Source: Methylococcaceae bacterium (lineage in GTDB: Bacteria; Pseudomonadota; Gammaproteobacteria; Methylococcales; Methylomonadaceae). From it: a DNA stretch of 33,905 bases. Made by a program: the position numbers and the translations under genes. Position 1 is the stretch's first letter. Each line of letters begins with the position of its first letter. The notes below the pieces were generated by a model that worked only from the letters and a program-made list of their open reading frames with translations, did not search any database and had not been told where the DNA came from. Positions 16,678 through 25,204 of this stretch are shown piece by piece. The DNA is taken from the NCBI GenBank assembly GCA_030627205.1, contig DAOUSN010000029.1, positions 1 through 33,905 on the forward strand. Direction: 5' to 3'.

Positions 16678-18170
16678 AAATTATGTTCAATTTTCCCAGT
16701 ATTATGTTTGACTAATTTATCAATTATTTTACCTTCAGCATCAAGTAATTCAAGTTGTAATGGCATTTTGCCAACGGCATGGGTTGCACAAGATAAACAC
16801 GGATCATAAGCCCTAATAGCAACTTCTAAATTATTTAACAAGGGTTCGGTTAATTCTTGACCTGATAAATATTCAGCTGCTACTTGTCGTACTGATTCAT
16901 TCATCCCCGTATTATTACTGGTAGTGGATACAATTAAATTTGCTTTAGTAACAATATCATTTTCATCTACTTCATAATGATGAAATAAAGTCCCACGAGG
17001 GGCTTCAATAACGCCAATTCCCTCAAAGCGTTTTTCACCTTGAGCGACTAAGTCTGACCCTAAAATATCTGGGTCATTAAGTAATTGTTGAATACTTTCG
17101 GCACAATGTAAAACCTCAATTAATCGCGTCCAATGAAAGGCTAAAGTGCTATGTACCGTGTTGCCGTTACCATGCTGTTTAAAATCAACTCGCGCCTGTT
17201 CTGCTAAAGGTGTATTAATAAAATCACAATTATTTATTCGAGCTAAAGGGCCAACACGATACCAACCTTTATCTTTGCCTAAGGCAGTTAAATAAGGGAA
17301 TTTCATATACGTCCACGAGCGGACTTCCTCATGGATATAATCGTTATACTGACAATAGTCAACATGATCCATGATAGTTTCACCTTCAGGATTTTTTACA
17401 CGAATACCACCATGATAAAACTCTAAAGCACCTTCTTTATTTACTAGACCTAAATAATTACTGGGAATAGTGGCAAAATCATCATAATAAGGTAGATTTG
17501 AACAATGAATTTTTTTAACTAGTTTAATTGAATCAGCAGCCCAATTAATAATTTGCTCAATATCCTGTTGTAAATAGTTTCGTTCCGATTTTGTCAGTGA
17601 TTTATTCATGCCTCCTGCAATTGCAGCCGTTCCATGAATACGTTTTCCAGTGATAATACGAATAACTTCTTGACCATATTTGCGTAATTTAACTCCTTGT
17701 AAACCAATATCTGGGTAATCATTCAACACCGCAATAATATTACGCTTACTAATTTCACTTTCAAACCCAAATAATAAATCAGGACTAGAAAGATGAAAGA
17801 AATGCAGCGCATGGGATTGTAAAACTTGTCCAAAATGTAATAACCGTCTTAATTTATCCGCAGTTACTGGTAAATTTTCTGGATCAACTCCCACTAATTG
17901 GTCAATGGCTTTTGCAGCGGCTAAATGATGACTAACAGGACAAATACCGCATAAACGCTGTACTAAAACAGGTAGTTCCCAATAAGGTCGTCCTTGAATA
18001 AATCGTTCAAAGCCTCTAAATTCAACGATATGTAATCGTGCTTGTTTGATTTTATTATCTTCATCTAATAACAAAGTTACCTTGCCATGTCCCTCTACTC
18101 GTGAAACAGGGTCAATAACAACGCGTTTTAATTTTTCTGGAGATTGAGCAGTTTCTAAATTTTCGTACAT
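16674..18170 (-). CDS. hoxH: [NiFe] hydrogenase large subunit HoxH (group 3d-like)
   Basis: 498 residues. Nickel ligands are complete: CGIC near the N-terminus (C74, C77, with H81) and DPCLSCATH near the C-terminus (C458, C461, H464). H464 is followed by a 34-residue extension expected to be removed by the protease encoded next. Segments such as IDPVSRVEGHGKVTLLLDED and LHIVEFRGFERFIQG are typical of HoxH from bidirectional NAD-linked soluble hydrogenases. The gene is the first of a minus-strand operon with hoxW, hypA and hypB. The small subunit gene hoxY and diaphorase hoxEFU, which usually precede hoxH directly, are absent: a 328-base divergent promoter region lies upstream. Confidence 0.92.
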   Translation of the reverse strand: MYENLETAQSPEKLKRVVIDPVSRVEGHGKVTLLLDEDNKIKQARLHIVEFRGFERFIQGRPYWELPVLVQRLCGICPVSHHLAAAKAIDQLVGVDPENLPVTADKLRRLLHFGQVLQSHALHFFHLSSPDLLFGFESEISKRNIIAVLNDYPDIGLQGVKLRKYGQEVIRIITGKRIHGTAAIAGGMNKSLTKSERNYLQQDIEQIINWAADSIKLVKKIHCSNLPYYDDFATIPSNYLGLVNKEGALEFYHGGIRVKNPEGETIMDHVDYCQYNDYIHEEVRSWTYMKFPYLTALGKDKGWYRVGPLARINNCDFINTPLAEQARVDFKQHGNGNTVHSTLAFHWTRLIEVLHCAESIQQLLNDPDILGSDLVAQGEKRFEGIGVIEAPRGTLFHHYEVDENDIVTKANLIVSTTSNNTGMNESVRQVAAEYLSGQELTEPLLNNLEVAIRAYDPCLSCATHAVGKMPLQLELLDAEGKIIDKLVKHNTGKIEHNL

Positions 18171-18498
18171 AATATTTTTCTAGGGTTCATTATTTTATAC
18201 GAATAATTTAACAAGTTAAATTGACAAATACAACCTGATTTTGCTAAACACGCTTTTAATTTATTTCAGAACCTAATAAAAGACTCATTAAAGCTAAATA
18301 AAATCAGCATATTTTTTGATGTTTTTAAGCTCATAGTGATAAATATAATTATGCAATAGGTTCAACTAAGATTTTTCTTTTATAATAAAAATAAATATTG
18401 TAACTGCTAATCTTATCAAGTAAGCTGTTCTTGCCTAATATTATTTAACAATATATTATTAGTAAACTTTTTTAATTTTTAATCAATGTGGAATATTT
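18171..18498. promoter_or_regulatory. divergent promoter region, hoxH / truncated hemoglobin
   Basis: A 328-base gene-free stretch separates the divergently transcribed hoxH operon and hemoglobin gene, so it should hold both promoters. Apart from the palindrome at 18205-18222, it is very AT-rich with several TATAAT-like strings, and I cannot single out start sites. No RNA gene or long hairpin is visible. Confidence 0.55.
18205..18222. promoter_or_regulatory. perfect palindrome upstream of hoxH, candidate operator
   Basis: AATTTAAC-AA-GTTAAATT, 8-bp arms with a 2-base centre, lies 35-52 bases upstream of the hoxH start codon. This spacing suits an operator for a dimeric regulator acting on the hoxH promoter. 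I do not match it to a known site (it is not an FNR or NsrR consensus). AT-rich sequence makes chance palindromes common, so confidence is limited. Confidence 0.35.
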
Positions 18499-18864
18499 AT
18501 GGATTCTTTATATGAAAAACTAGGCGGTGAAGATGCTGTTAATTCTGCCGTTAATATCTTTTATCGTAAAGTTTTAAAAGACGAAACTATTAGTCAGTTT
18601 TTTAACGATACTGATATGAACAAACAAATTGCCAAACAAAAAGCTTTCTTAACTATGGCATTCGGCGGTCCTAATAATTACACAGGCATGGATATGCGTA
18701 AAGCTCACGCACCTTTAGTTAAAAAAGGCTTAAATGAAAGTCATTTTAATGCGGTTGCAGGTCATTTACAAGCAACATTAGAGGAGCTGGGTGTTGCAGC
18801 AGATTTAGTCAAAGAAGTCATGGTTGTAGCTGGTAGTACCCATGATGATATTCTCGGTTTATAA
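18499..18864 (+). CDS. glbN: group 1 truncated hemoglobin
   Basis: 121 residues, normal for trHbN (group 1). Begins MDSLYEKLGGEDAVNSAVNI; FYRKV at 21-25 gives the B10 tyrosine (Y22) that binds distal ligands, GGP at 56-58 is the loop after helix E, and H70 in MRKAHAPLV is the proximal heme ligand. The glycine motifs are those of the 2-on-2 fold. Group 1 proteins bind O2 and NO and often dioxygenate NO to nitrate. A 2Fe-2S/FAD reductase gene follows 112 bases downstream and could supply electrons, though the pair is not translationally coupled. Placed opposite hoxH. Confidence 0.94.
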   Translation: MDSLYEKLGGEDAVNSAVNIFYRKVLKDETISQFFNDTDMNKQIAKQKAFLTMAFGGPNNYTGMDMRKAHAPLVKKGLNESHFNAVAGHLQATLEELGVAADLVKEVMVVAGSTHDDILGL

Positions 18865-18976
18865 TCTATAATTATTCTGCACAGATGTATTTTTATAAAG
18901 TCATACTGCTATAAAAAATATATTGGTGCAGAGTTTTTCGGTTAATTGATATTTAATAATTTGAAGAGTCTTAAAA

Positions 18977-19960
18977 ATGGCAATACTTAATTATCAACAG
19001 CAAGATTATATTTGTCAAGAAAATGAAACTGTTTTAGACACTTTATTAAGAGAAAATATAGCTATTGCACATGGCTGTCGGCAAGGTGTTTGTCAGAGTT
19101 GTGTGATGCTTAGTGTAGATAGTAATCCTCCTAAAAATTCGCAACACGGATTACGTGAAAATCAACAACAACAACATCATTTCTTATCTTGTTTATGTAT
19201 CCCTGAACAAAATATGCAAATAGCAGATATTGAACAATCTGATTTTGTTTATGAATTTAAAGTATTGGCTAAACAAATGCTTAATCATAACACCCTGTTA
19301 TTACGACTATTACATGATGATAAGTTCACGTTTAAATCAGGACAATTTATTAATTTAAAATCGGTTGATAATGTTACTCGTAGTTATTCAATTAGTAATA
19401 CCCCCAATCAACAACACTATATAGAATTACAAATTCGGTTACTAGAAAATGGACGTTTTAGTGGTTGGGTTCATAATGATTTGAAGATTGGAGATAATGT
19501 CCCTGCCTCGGCTGCATTAGGAGGATGTTTTTATAATAAAAAACGATCACAACAACAGTTATTGTTAGTGGGAACAGGCAGTGGTTTAGCCCCACTTTAT
19601 GGAATTTTACATGATGCTTTAGAGCAAAATCATGAAGGTACTATTCATTTATTTCATGGGGGGAGAAAAGCTGAGGATTTATATTTAAATGACGAATTAA
19701 CACAGTTAGTGATTGAAAATAAAAATTTTCATTATACGCCGTGTATTTCTGGTGATTACAACGATGAACATCGAAGCCATTATAGTCAAGGTCGAGCCAA
19801 TGAGGTCGCACTTTCAGCTTATAGCAATTTAAATGATTGGCAAGTTTATTTATGTGGTCATCCTGAGATGGTGAAACAAATGCAAACACAAGTTTTTTTA
19901 AAAGGTGTTAATTTAGATGATATTTATATTGATGCTTTTCATTGTTTGTATAAAAAATAA
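18977..19960 (+). CDS. 2Fe-2S ferredoxin/FAD/NAD(P)H reductase
   Basis: 327 residues, three domains: plant-type ferredoxin at the N-terminus with C34xxxxC39xxC42 and C72 binding 2Fe-2S, an FAD domain with RSYSIS (135-140), and an NAD(P)-binding domain with GTGSGLAPLYG (199-209) and CGHPEMV near 295. This is the layout of single-chain reductases of mono- and dioxygenases (MmoC, phenol hydroxylase P5) and of CDP-6-deoxyglucoseen reductase-like proteins. Its electron acceptor is not encoded beside it except for the hemoglobin upstream. Its TAA overlaps the ATG of the next gene by one base (TAATG), so the two are coupled. Function beyond NAD(P)H-to-acceptor electron transfer is unknown. Confidence 0.88.
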   Translation: MAILNYQQQDYICQENETVLDTLLRENIAIAHGCRQGVCQSCVMLSVDSNPPKNSQHGLRENQQQQHHFLSCLCIPEQNMQIADIEQSDFVYEFKVLAKQMLNHNTLLLRLLHDDKFTFKSGQFINLKSVDNVTRSYSISNTPNQQHYIELQIRLLENGRFSGWVHNDLKIGDNVPASAALGGCFYNKKRSQQQLLLVGTGSGLAPLYGILHDALEQNHEGTIHLFHGGRKAEDLYLNDELTQLVIENKNFHYTPCISGDYNDEHRSHYSQGRANEVALSAYSNLNDWQVYLCGHPEMVKQMQTQVFLKGVNLDDIYIDAFHCLYKK

Positions 19961-20724
19961 TGATTACTTTAGCAAATGATGAGATTCACCTTTGGTTTAC
20001 TTTTCCTAGCGAAATTACTGATAACACTTTATTAAATAATTATCAGCAGCTTTTAACCGAAGAAGAACATCAACGTTGGCAACGGTTTCATTTTAAAAAA
20101 CATCAACATCAATATTTAATGACTCGTGCGTTAGTACGGACAAGTTTATCGCATTATATTAATATTACACCTAAAGATTGGCAGTTTTCAAAAAATGAAT
20201 TTGGCAAACCAGCTATCAGCCCTCATAAAAATTTATTTTTTAATTTATCCAATACAGAAACACTCATTGTTTGTGCGATAAGTCGACAGTCTGACATTGG
20301 GATTGATGTTGAAACCTGGCAGCATAAATCCAATATCCTAGAAATTGCTCAACGTTTTTTCTCAGATCAAGAAGTCAGAGAATTATTAAGTTGTCCACAA
20401 TCACAGCAACGACAACGTTTTTTCCAATATTGGACACTTAAAGAATCTTATATTAAAGCATGTGGAATGGGTTTGTCACAACCTTTAGAACAGTTTTCAT
20501 TTAGTATTAATCAGCTACAAAAAAAATTAACACTTAGTTTTCATCAGCCTTTAAAAGGTAATCCTAATCATTGGCAGTGCTGGTTATTGCAAGTGACTAC
20601 AGAACATTATGCAGCCGTTAGTATTTTTAACCCTCAAGCAATCAATTATAAATTACAAGTGAGGCAAGTTATTCCTTTAAAAAAGGAAGTAAAGTTTGAT
20701 TATAACTTACTCGCCACCTCTTAA
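19960..20724 (+). CDS. 4'-phosphopantetheinyl transferase (Sfp type)
   Basis: 254 residues. Transfers the phosphopantetheine arm of CoA to a serine of acyl, peptidyl or aryl carrier proteins. The two magnesium-binding signatures are present: IGIDVE (D116, E118) and WTLKESYIKACGMGL (K161, E162, K166). Length and the Sfp-like double-domain pattern (ALVRTSLSHY in the first half) set it apart from the short AcpS type. No carrier protein or polyketide/peptide synthase gene is in the window, so its target is unknown; fatty-acid ACP is possible. Coupled to the reductase upstream (one-base overlap) and 14 bases ahead of soxA. Confidence 0.93.
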   Translation: MITLANDEIHLWFTFPSEITDNTLLNNYQQLLTEEEHQRWQRFHFKKHQHQYLMTRALVRTSLSHYINITPKDWQFSKNEFGKPAISPHKNLFFNLSNTETLIVCAISRQSDIGIDVETWQHKSNILEIAQRFFSDQEVRELLSCPQSQQRQRFFQYWTLKESYIKACGMGLSQPLEQFSFSINQLQKKLTLSFHQPLKGNPNHWQCWLLQVTTEHYAAVSIFNPQAINYKLQVRQVIPLKKEVKFDYNLLATS

Positions 20725-20738
20725 TTTGGAAACAGATA

Positions 20739-21560
20739 ATGCGATTGTTTTACCTACTGTTAATATTCCCATTTTTATCATTAAAGGCTGCTCCTATAGA
20801 TGATTTATCTACATTTAGACGGCATTATCAACAACTTTTCCCCCAACTTAATTTACAAGATTATGCTAATGGTAGTTACGCAATAGATTTTATTTCACGT
20901 CAATCATGGTTATCTATTGAAGAATTTCCTCCTTATATTTTTGCTATAGAGGCAGGAAAAATATTATTTGAAACCCCCTTTAAAAATGGAAATTCTTATG
21001 GTGATTGTTTTAAAAATAATGGTATAGCTATCGCTCATCTATATCCTGTTTGGGATAGCGAGCATAGTGAGGTGATTACTCTTGCAAAGGCAATTAATGA
21101 TTGTAGGGTTGATAATCAATTAACGAAACTTGACTATAAAAAAGGTGAAATTACGCAATTACTGGCTTATATGGCTTATACTTCCCGTGGTAAAATTATT
21201 AATATTAAAATCTCAGGTGATAACCCCAAAGCATTAGCTGCTTATCAACAAGGGAAAGATTATTATTATCAACGCCGAGGACAGCTCAATTTTTCTTGCG
21301 CGTTATGTCACATACAAAATGCGGGAAAACATCTACGCGCGGAAATGTTAAGTCCTGCATTAGGTCATACTAGTGGTTGGCCAACCTATCGTTTAAAATG
21401 GGGAGAAATGGGGACATTACATCGACGTTTTATTAGTTGCCATAAACAAATTCGCGCTAAATCTCCAAAAGCTCAAGCTATTGAATTACGCAATTTAGAA
21501 TATTTTTTAACGTTTATGAGCAATGGGATTTCAATTAATGCACCGAGTACTCGACGATGA
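20739..21560 (+). CDS. soxA: SoxA, L-cysteine S-thiosulfotransferase heme subunit
   Basis: 273 residues with a signal peptide (about 1-18, MRLFYLLLIFPFLSLKAA), so exported to the periplasm. CALCH (C187, C190, H191) binds one c-type heme, and FISCHKQIRA holds C234 where SoxA carries the persulfide heme ligand/active site. C90 and C122 correspond to the disulfide that replaces the second heme in monoheme SoxA. SoxA with SoxX attaches thiosulfate to the SoxYZ carrier, the entry step of thiosulfate oxidation. No soxX, soxYZ or soxB is adjacent; instead it overlaps moeA by 4 bases. Substrate is well supported by motif; partner genes must be elsewhere. Confidence 0.9.
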   Translation: MRLFYLLLIFPFLSLKAAPIDDLSTFRRHYQQLFPQLNLQDYANGSYAIDFISRQSWLSIEEFPPYIFAIEAGKILFETPFKNGNSYGDCFKNNGIAIAHLYPVWDSEHSEVITLAKAINDCRVDNQLTKLDYKKGEITQLLAYMAYTSRGKIINIKISGDNPKALAAYQQGKDYYYQRRGQLNFSCALCHIQNAGKHLRAEMLSPALGHTSGWPTYRLKWGEMGTLHRRFISCHKQIRAKSPKAQAIELRNLEYFLTFMSNGISINAPSTRR

Positions 21561-22816
21561 TTAAAAAGCAAGCAAGCTGTGACGATAATGTTGAAACGGG
21601 TTTAATGTCAGTTGAACAAGCTTTAGGATTTATTTTAAAATCAACTCAAGCCATTGATGATTTACAACAACTATCAATTGAACAAAGTGTTCACCGTTGT
21701 TTAGCTGAAGATATATTGGCAACCTTTAACGTTCCTTCTTACAATAATTCTGCCGTTGATGGCTATGCTATTTTTGATGAGAATTTACCAAAACAAGTAA
21801 CAGTCAAGTTAAAAATAGCAGGATACGCTTTCGCAGGGAAACCTTATCAAGGTCAAGTTACAACGGGGCAATGTATACGCATTATGACAGGGGCAGTGTT
21901 ACCTCAAACAATGAAAACGGTCATTATGCAAGAGCATGTTCATTTAGAAGATGAATTTATTTATTTAGAAGGAGATCATCAATCAGGTCAAAATGTACGA
22001 TTAGCAGGTGAGGATTTAACTCAAGGTGAAGTTGTTTTAACCGCAGGTAAATATTTAACCCCAGCAGATATAGGTTTATTAGCCTCATTAGGGATTGCAG
22101 AAATTAAAGTTAAGCGAAAATTACGGGTAGCCATAGCATCCAGTGGCGATGAGGTCTTTGCGTTAGGTCAGCAACGTTCATCAACTGGACTTTATGATAG
22201 CAATCGCTACAGTTTATTGGCTGCATTAACACGGACTGATATAGAAATAATAGATTTAGGTATTATTGCCGATGACCCTAATAGTCTATTAGAAGCTTTT
22301 CAAGTAGCAGCAAACACAGCAGATTTAATCATTTCTACGGGTGGGGTTTCTGTGGGTGATGCGGATCATACAAAATCTGCCTTAAAAATGGCAGGAAGTG
22401 TTGACTTTTGGAGAATTGCGATAAAACCAGGCAGACCCTTAGCGTTTGGGCATATAGGTGAAGCGGTTTTTTTCGGGTTGCCAGGTAATCCTGTCGCAGT
22501 TATGGTAACATTTTATCAGTTTGTATTACCTGCTTTGGAGGCTATGCAGGGAGTGACTAATAAACCCATCGCGCCTATTTTTAAAGCCCGTCTATTAAAA
22601 AGCATAGATAAAAAAATAGGTCGCACTGAAATACAACGAGGCATTTTAGAACTAGATGCAGAAGATAACTGGACAGTTAAGACCACTGGGAAGCAAGGCT
22701 CAGGAATTTTACATTCGATGAGTTTAGCTAATGCCTTTATTATCCTTAAACATAATGAAGGACATGTTAATGCTGGTGAAATGGTTAATGTGCAGGCTTT
22801 TTCTGGCTTACTTTAA
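21557..22816 (+). CDS. moeA: molybdopterin molybdenumtransferase MoeA
   Basis: 419 residues (E. coli MoeA 411), cytoplasmic; inserts molybdate into adenylylated molybdopterin. Family segments in order: VPSYNNSAVDGYAI (about 56-69), IRIMTGAVLP, IASSGDEV, TGGVSVGDADHTK (about 260-272) and FGLPGNPVAVMVTF (about 310-323). Starts inside the soxA stop (ATGA), so the two are translationally coupled. Why a cofactor enzyme is coupled to soxA is unclear; sulfur oxidisers need molybdenum cofactor for SoxCD or sulfite dehydrogenase. A short 16-codon N-terminal tail precedes the usual family start and may be non-essential. Confidence 0.95.
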   Translation: MIKKQASCDDNVETGLMSVEQALGFILKSTQAIDDLQQLSIEQSVHRCLAEDILATFNVPSYNNSAVDGYAIFDENLPKQVTVKLKIAGYAFAGKPYQGQVTTGQCIRIMTGAVLPQTMKTVIMQEHVHLEDEFIYLEGDHQSGQNVRLAGEDLTQGEVVLTAGKYLTPADIGLLASLGIAEIKVKRKLRVAIASSGDEVFALGQQRSSTGLYDSNRYSLLAALTRTDIEIIDLGIIADDPNSLLEAFQVAANTADLIISTGGVSVGDADHTKSALKMAGSVDFWRIAIKPGRPLAFGHIGEAVFFGLPGNPVAVMVTFYQFVLPALEAMQGVTNKPIAPIFKARLLKSIDKKIGRTEIQRGILELDAEDNWTVKTTGKQGSGILHSMSLANAFIILKHNEGHVNAGEMVNVQAFSGLL

Positions 22817-22913
22817 ATTTTATCAATAATTTCATTAAAAATTGGATAGTTTGTTTGACGAAAATATTATTAGCTAGTGTGAGATATTGACCTAAATTTT
22901 ATTATAAACTAAA

Positions 22914-23663
22914 TTATTCGTCGTTATCATAATCAATAGGTTTTTTTGAAAAAAATTTATTACCTGTAATCATACTCGAAATTAACCCAGATTTTTCTTT
23001 TATTTCTGATAAAATAACAGCAACTATATGTAAAAGTATAGCGATTAATAAACTATAAAAAGCATATATATGCACGGTTATAAAGGGCTTTCTAAATATT
23101 CGCATTTCATTGTAAGCATTCATATCTAAATTCTCTTTTGAACCAGGCTGTAGAGCTGCTAATTTATTAGGATCTTCACCAGTAACCCATTTTGCTATTT
23201 CATGACCGAATGGAGGCAAATATAAATCTGTTCCCGCTAGCACTAATCCTGAAATTGCTTGTATTATTAATAATAAAAATAACAAACTAATCATTAATTT
23301 TGCAATGGGGTTATGCCCTAAATAATTAGGCATATTTCTTTCCTTTAGGGCTTTAATAAATAACTTTAAAGTTGTTATATCTTTTTTTCCAAAAGAAAAT
23401 ATTGCTTTCCAATTTGAATAAGAATCATTTGAAAAGAAATAAATTATCCTGACTATTAAGTTAATTACAAATACATAACCTAAATAAGCATGTAGCGTTT
23501 TTAGTAAAATTTTTCCATCTGTATTTACGCCTAAATTTTTACTATATAAAATGATTAAACCAAGACTAATTAATCCCATAATACATACAAAATTTATCCA
23601 ATGAAATACTCTTATTGGCACTTTCCAGACGAAATAAGTTTTTATAATGTTAGAGTTTTTCAT
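22914..23663 (-). CDS. hydrogenase-type cytochrome b / b561-like membrane protein
   Basis: 249 residues with four strong membrane segments and a Lys-rich cytoplasmic tail. Heme-ligand candidates lie where cytochrome b of uptake hydrogenases has them: FHWINFVC (H near 20), LHAYLGYVF (H near 58) and VHIYAFYSLLIAILLHIVAV (two His near 198 and 212). The loop with GHEIAKWVTG is also typical of the Ni-hydr_CYTB family. Such proteins pass electrons from a membrane-bound [NiFe] hydrogenase, formate dehydrogenase or thiosulfate reductase to quinone. The hydrogenase encoded at 16.7-18.2 kb is of the soluble type, so the redox partner is uncertain. Monocistronic, convergent with moeA. Confidence 0.82.
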   Translation of the reverse strand: MKNSNIIKTYFVWKVPIRVFHWINFVCIMGLISLGLIILYSKNLGVNTDGKILLKTLHAYLGYVFVINLIVRIIYFFSNDSYSNWKAIFSFGKKDITTLKLFIKALKERNMPNYLGHNPIAKLMISLLFLLLIIQAISGLVLAGTDLYLPPFGHEIAKWVTGEDPNKLAALQPGSKENLDMNAYNEMRIFRKPFITVHIYAFYSLLIAILLHIVAVILSEIKEKSGLISSMITGNKFFSKKPIDYDNDE

Positions 23664-24172
23664 ATTTTATTTTAGTTATGGTAAGGTATTTTGGCAATAA
23701 TAATAGCTAATTTTGATGCTGATAATTCTTAACAGGATATTTTATCATTTTCAGCGAAAATCAAGCGACCCGTGTGAAATTTCGAAAAAACGATTAGAAA
23801 GTAAAAATAACCGTCGGATAGACGTGGTTAGTATGTGAAGTGAGTGATGAGATAATGCCTCCAGCAGCAGAAACCAGTGAGTAGTAGCGATACATGCTCA
23901 CTCCTTAGTAATAAGGAATTCTCTTCCTTTAGGGAGGGGAGGATGTCAAGAGTTACTAACTGTTCTTTAGTTTTTATCTATAAATAGGTATAATTGTTTA
24001 AAGGTATATATTAAAGGCGTTGAAAACTAGATTTTCATATAAATATTCCTTGTTTTTTACTTTTTAATCGTAGGTTCTAGGGGGTGGTTTATTGTCTTTC
24101 AAGCTCTGGTTTAGTTTACTAAGCGGAACTAAAAATTGGGTAATAATTAAAGACTAAACTTATCCGTTTTGT
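23664..24172. other. 509-base gene-free stretch with IS remnant and birA leader
   Basis: No credible reading frame on either strand. The central part holds the IS605-type right-end relic (23809-23950). The remaining part up to birA is AT-rich and should contain the birA promoter; it includes a 7-base inverted pair GTTTAGT (24109-24115) and ACTAAAC (24153-24159) just before the start. Nothing else is recognisable. Confidence 0.5.
23809..23950 (+). mobile_element. orphan IS605-type right end / omega-RNA relic
   Basis: No gene covers this part, but it ends in AAGGAATTCTCTTCCTTTAG followed by GGAGGGGAGGATGTCAAG. This closely follows the right ends of TnpB-carrying IS200/IS605 elements, which read AAGGAATCCCCGNCCTTTAG then a G-rich arm and GGATGTCAA. 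The hairpin CTCTTCC-TTTA-GGGAGGG (23921-23938) closes with two G-U pairs as RNA. Upstream stems are AGTGAG (23876-23881) with CTCACT (23897-23902), and AACCGTC (23809-23815) with GAC-GT-GGTT (23821-23829). In these elements this region encodes the omega-RNA that guides the TnpB nuclease. No tnpA or tnpB reading frame remains, so this is a leftover or a non-autonomous copy. Confidence 0.62.
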
Positions 24173-25204
24173 TTGGCGAAGGTATTAGCTAATAGCAACC
24201 ACTTAATCAATGTGACTTTTACAAATAACCATTATACAGTTTTAACTCGTCTTGCTAAGGATGGGTTTCATTCCAGTTCAGAATTATCAGTAGATTTAAA
24301 TTTAAGTCGTGCTACTATTTGGAAATATTTACAAAATTTTTCTGAATTAGGACTAGAAATTATCGCTGTTCGAGGTAAAGGCTATCGTCTCAAAAGGAAG
24401 TTGGAGTTATTATCTAATTTACAAATTAAAGAAAATCTTAATCATAAATCCTTATCCTTATTGTCTAAATTAGAAATTCATCCACAAATTGCTTCAACAA
24501 ACAGTTATTTGCTCGAAGTTATGAAAACTAATCCGCAATCAGGTTATGTTTGTTTTGCAGAAACACAAATAAATGGTCGTGGTCGGCGTGGTCGGCAATG
24601 GATTTCTCCTTTTGGTGCAAATATATATCTTTCACTTTCATGGTTATTTAAAAATGGTTTTGCCTCCATATCAGGATTAAGCCTTGCTGTTGGTGTTGCT
24701 GTAGTTCGTGCTTTAACTGATTTTGGGATTGATAATATTGGTTTAAAATGGCCAAATGATATTTATTGGCAAGATAAAAAATTAGGAGGGGTTTTAATTG
24801 AAATTTCAGGAGAATCTAGCGGTAAATGTAATGCTGTTATTGGCTTAGGGCTTAATCTTTATATGCCAGAAAAAGAATCTAGTCGTATTTCTCAACCGTG
24901 GACAGATTTAGATAAAATTATTACTCATCAAATAAGGTATTCTCGCAATTATTTATCTGCTTTATTATTAAATAATTTATTACCGGTTATTGCTTCTTTT
25001 GAAACAAAAACTTTTATGCATTATTTATCAGAATGGCGAGGTTACGATTGTATGCGAGGATGTGAGGTTTCTATTTACAGTGGACAACATCAATTTGATG
25101 GAGTCATTATTGGCATAGATGATAGCGGATTATTATTACTTAAAGAAATAACAGGAACAATTAAAACCTTTGCATCGGGTGAGGTTAGTTTTCGGAAAAA
25201 ATAG
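24173..25204 (+). CDS. birA: biotin-protein ligase / biotin operon repressor BirA
   Basis: 343 residues from TTG 24173, the first possible start after the in-frame stop at 24155-24157. Residues about 22-75 are a winged helix (SSELSVDLNLSRATIWKYL), so it is the bifunctional form that also binds the biotin operator. The catalytic part has GRGRRGRQW (biotinyl-AMP loop, near 120) and KWPNDIYW (near 193), KLGGVLIE, and a C-terminal SH3-like domain. It attaches biotin to the acetyl-CoA carboxylase carrier protein. GTG about 12 codons further in is an alternative start; neither has a good ribosome site. It abuts coaX, whose ATG follows directly after its TAG, an order usual in gammaproteobacteria. 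Confidence 0.94.
   Translation: MAKVLANSNHLINVTFTNNHYTVLTRLAKDGFHSSSELSVDLNLSRATIWKYLQNFSELGLEIIAVRGKGYRLKRKLELLSNLQIKENLNHKSLSLLSKLEIHPQIASTNSYLLEVMKTNPQSGYVCFAETQINGRGRRGRQWISPFGANIYLSLSWLFKNGFASISGLSLAVGVAVVRALTDFGIDNIGLKWPNDIYWQDKKLGGVLIEISGESSGKCNAVIGLGLNLYMPEKESSRISQPWTDLDKIITHQIRYSRNYLSALLLNNLLPVIASFETKTFMHYLSEWRGYDCMRGCEVSIYSGQHQFDGVIIGIDDSGLLLLKEITGTIKTFASGEVSFRKK

Noticed and set aside
19641-19889. 82-residue minus-strand ORF inside the reductase gene
   Set aside because: Antisense shadow of a well-supported gene, no independent evidence.
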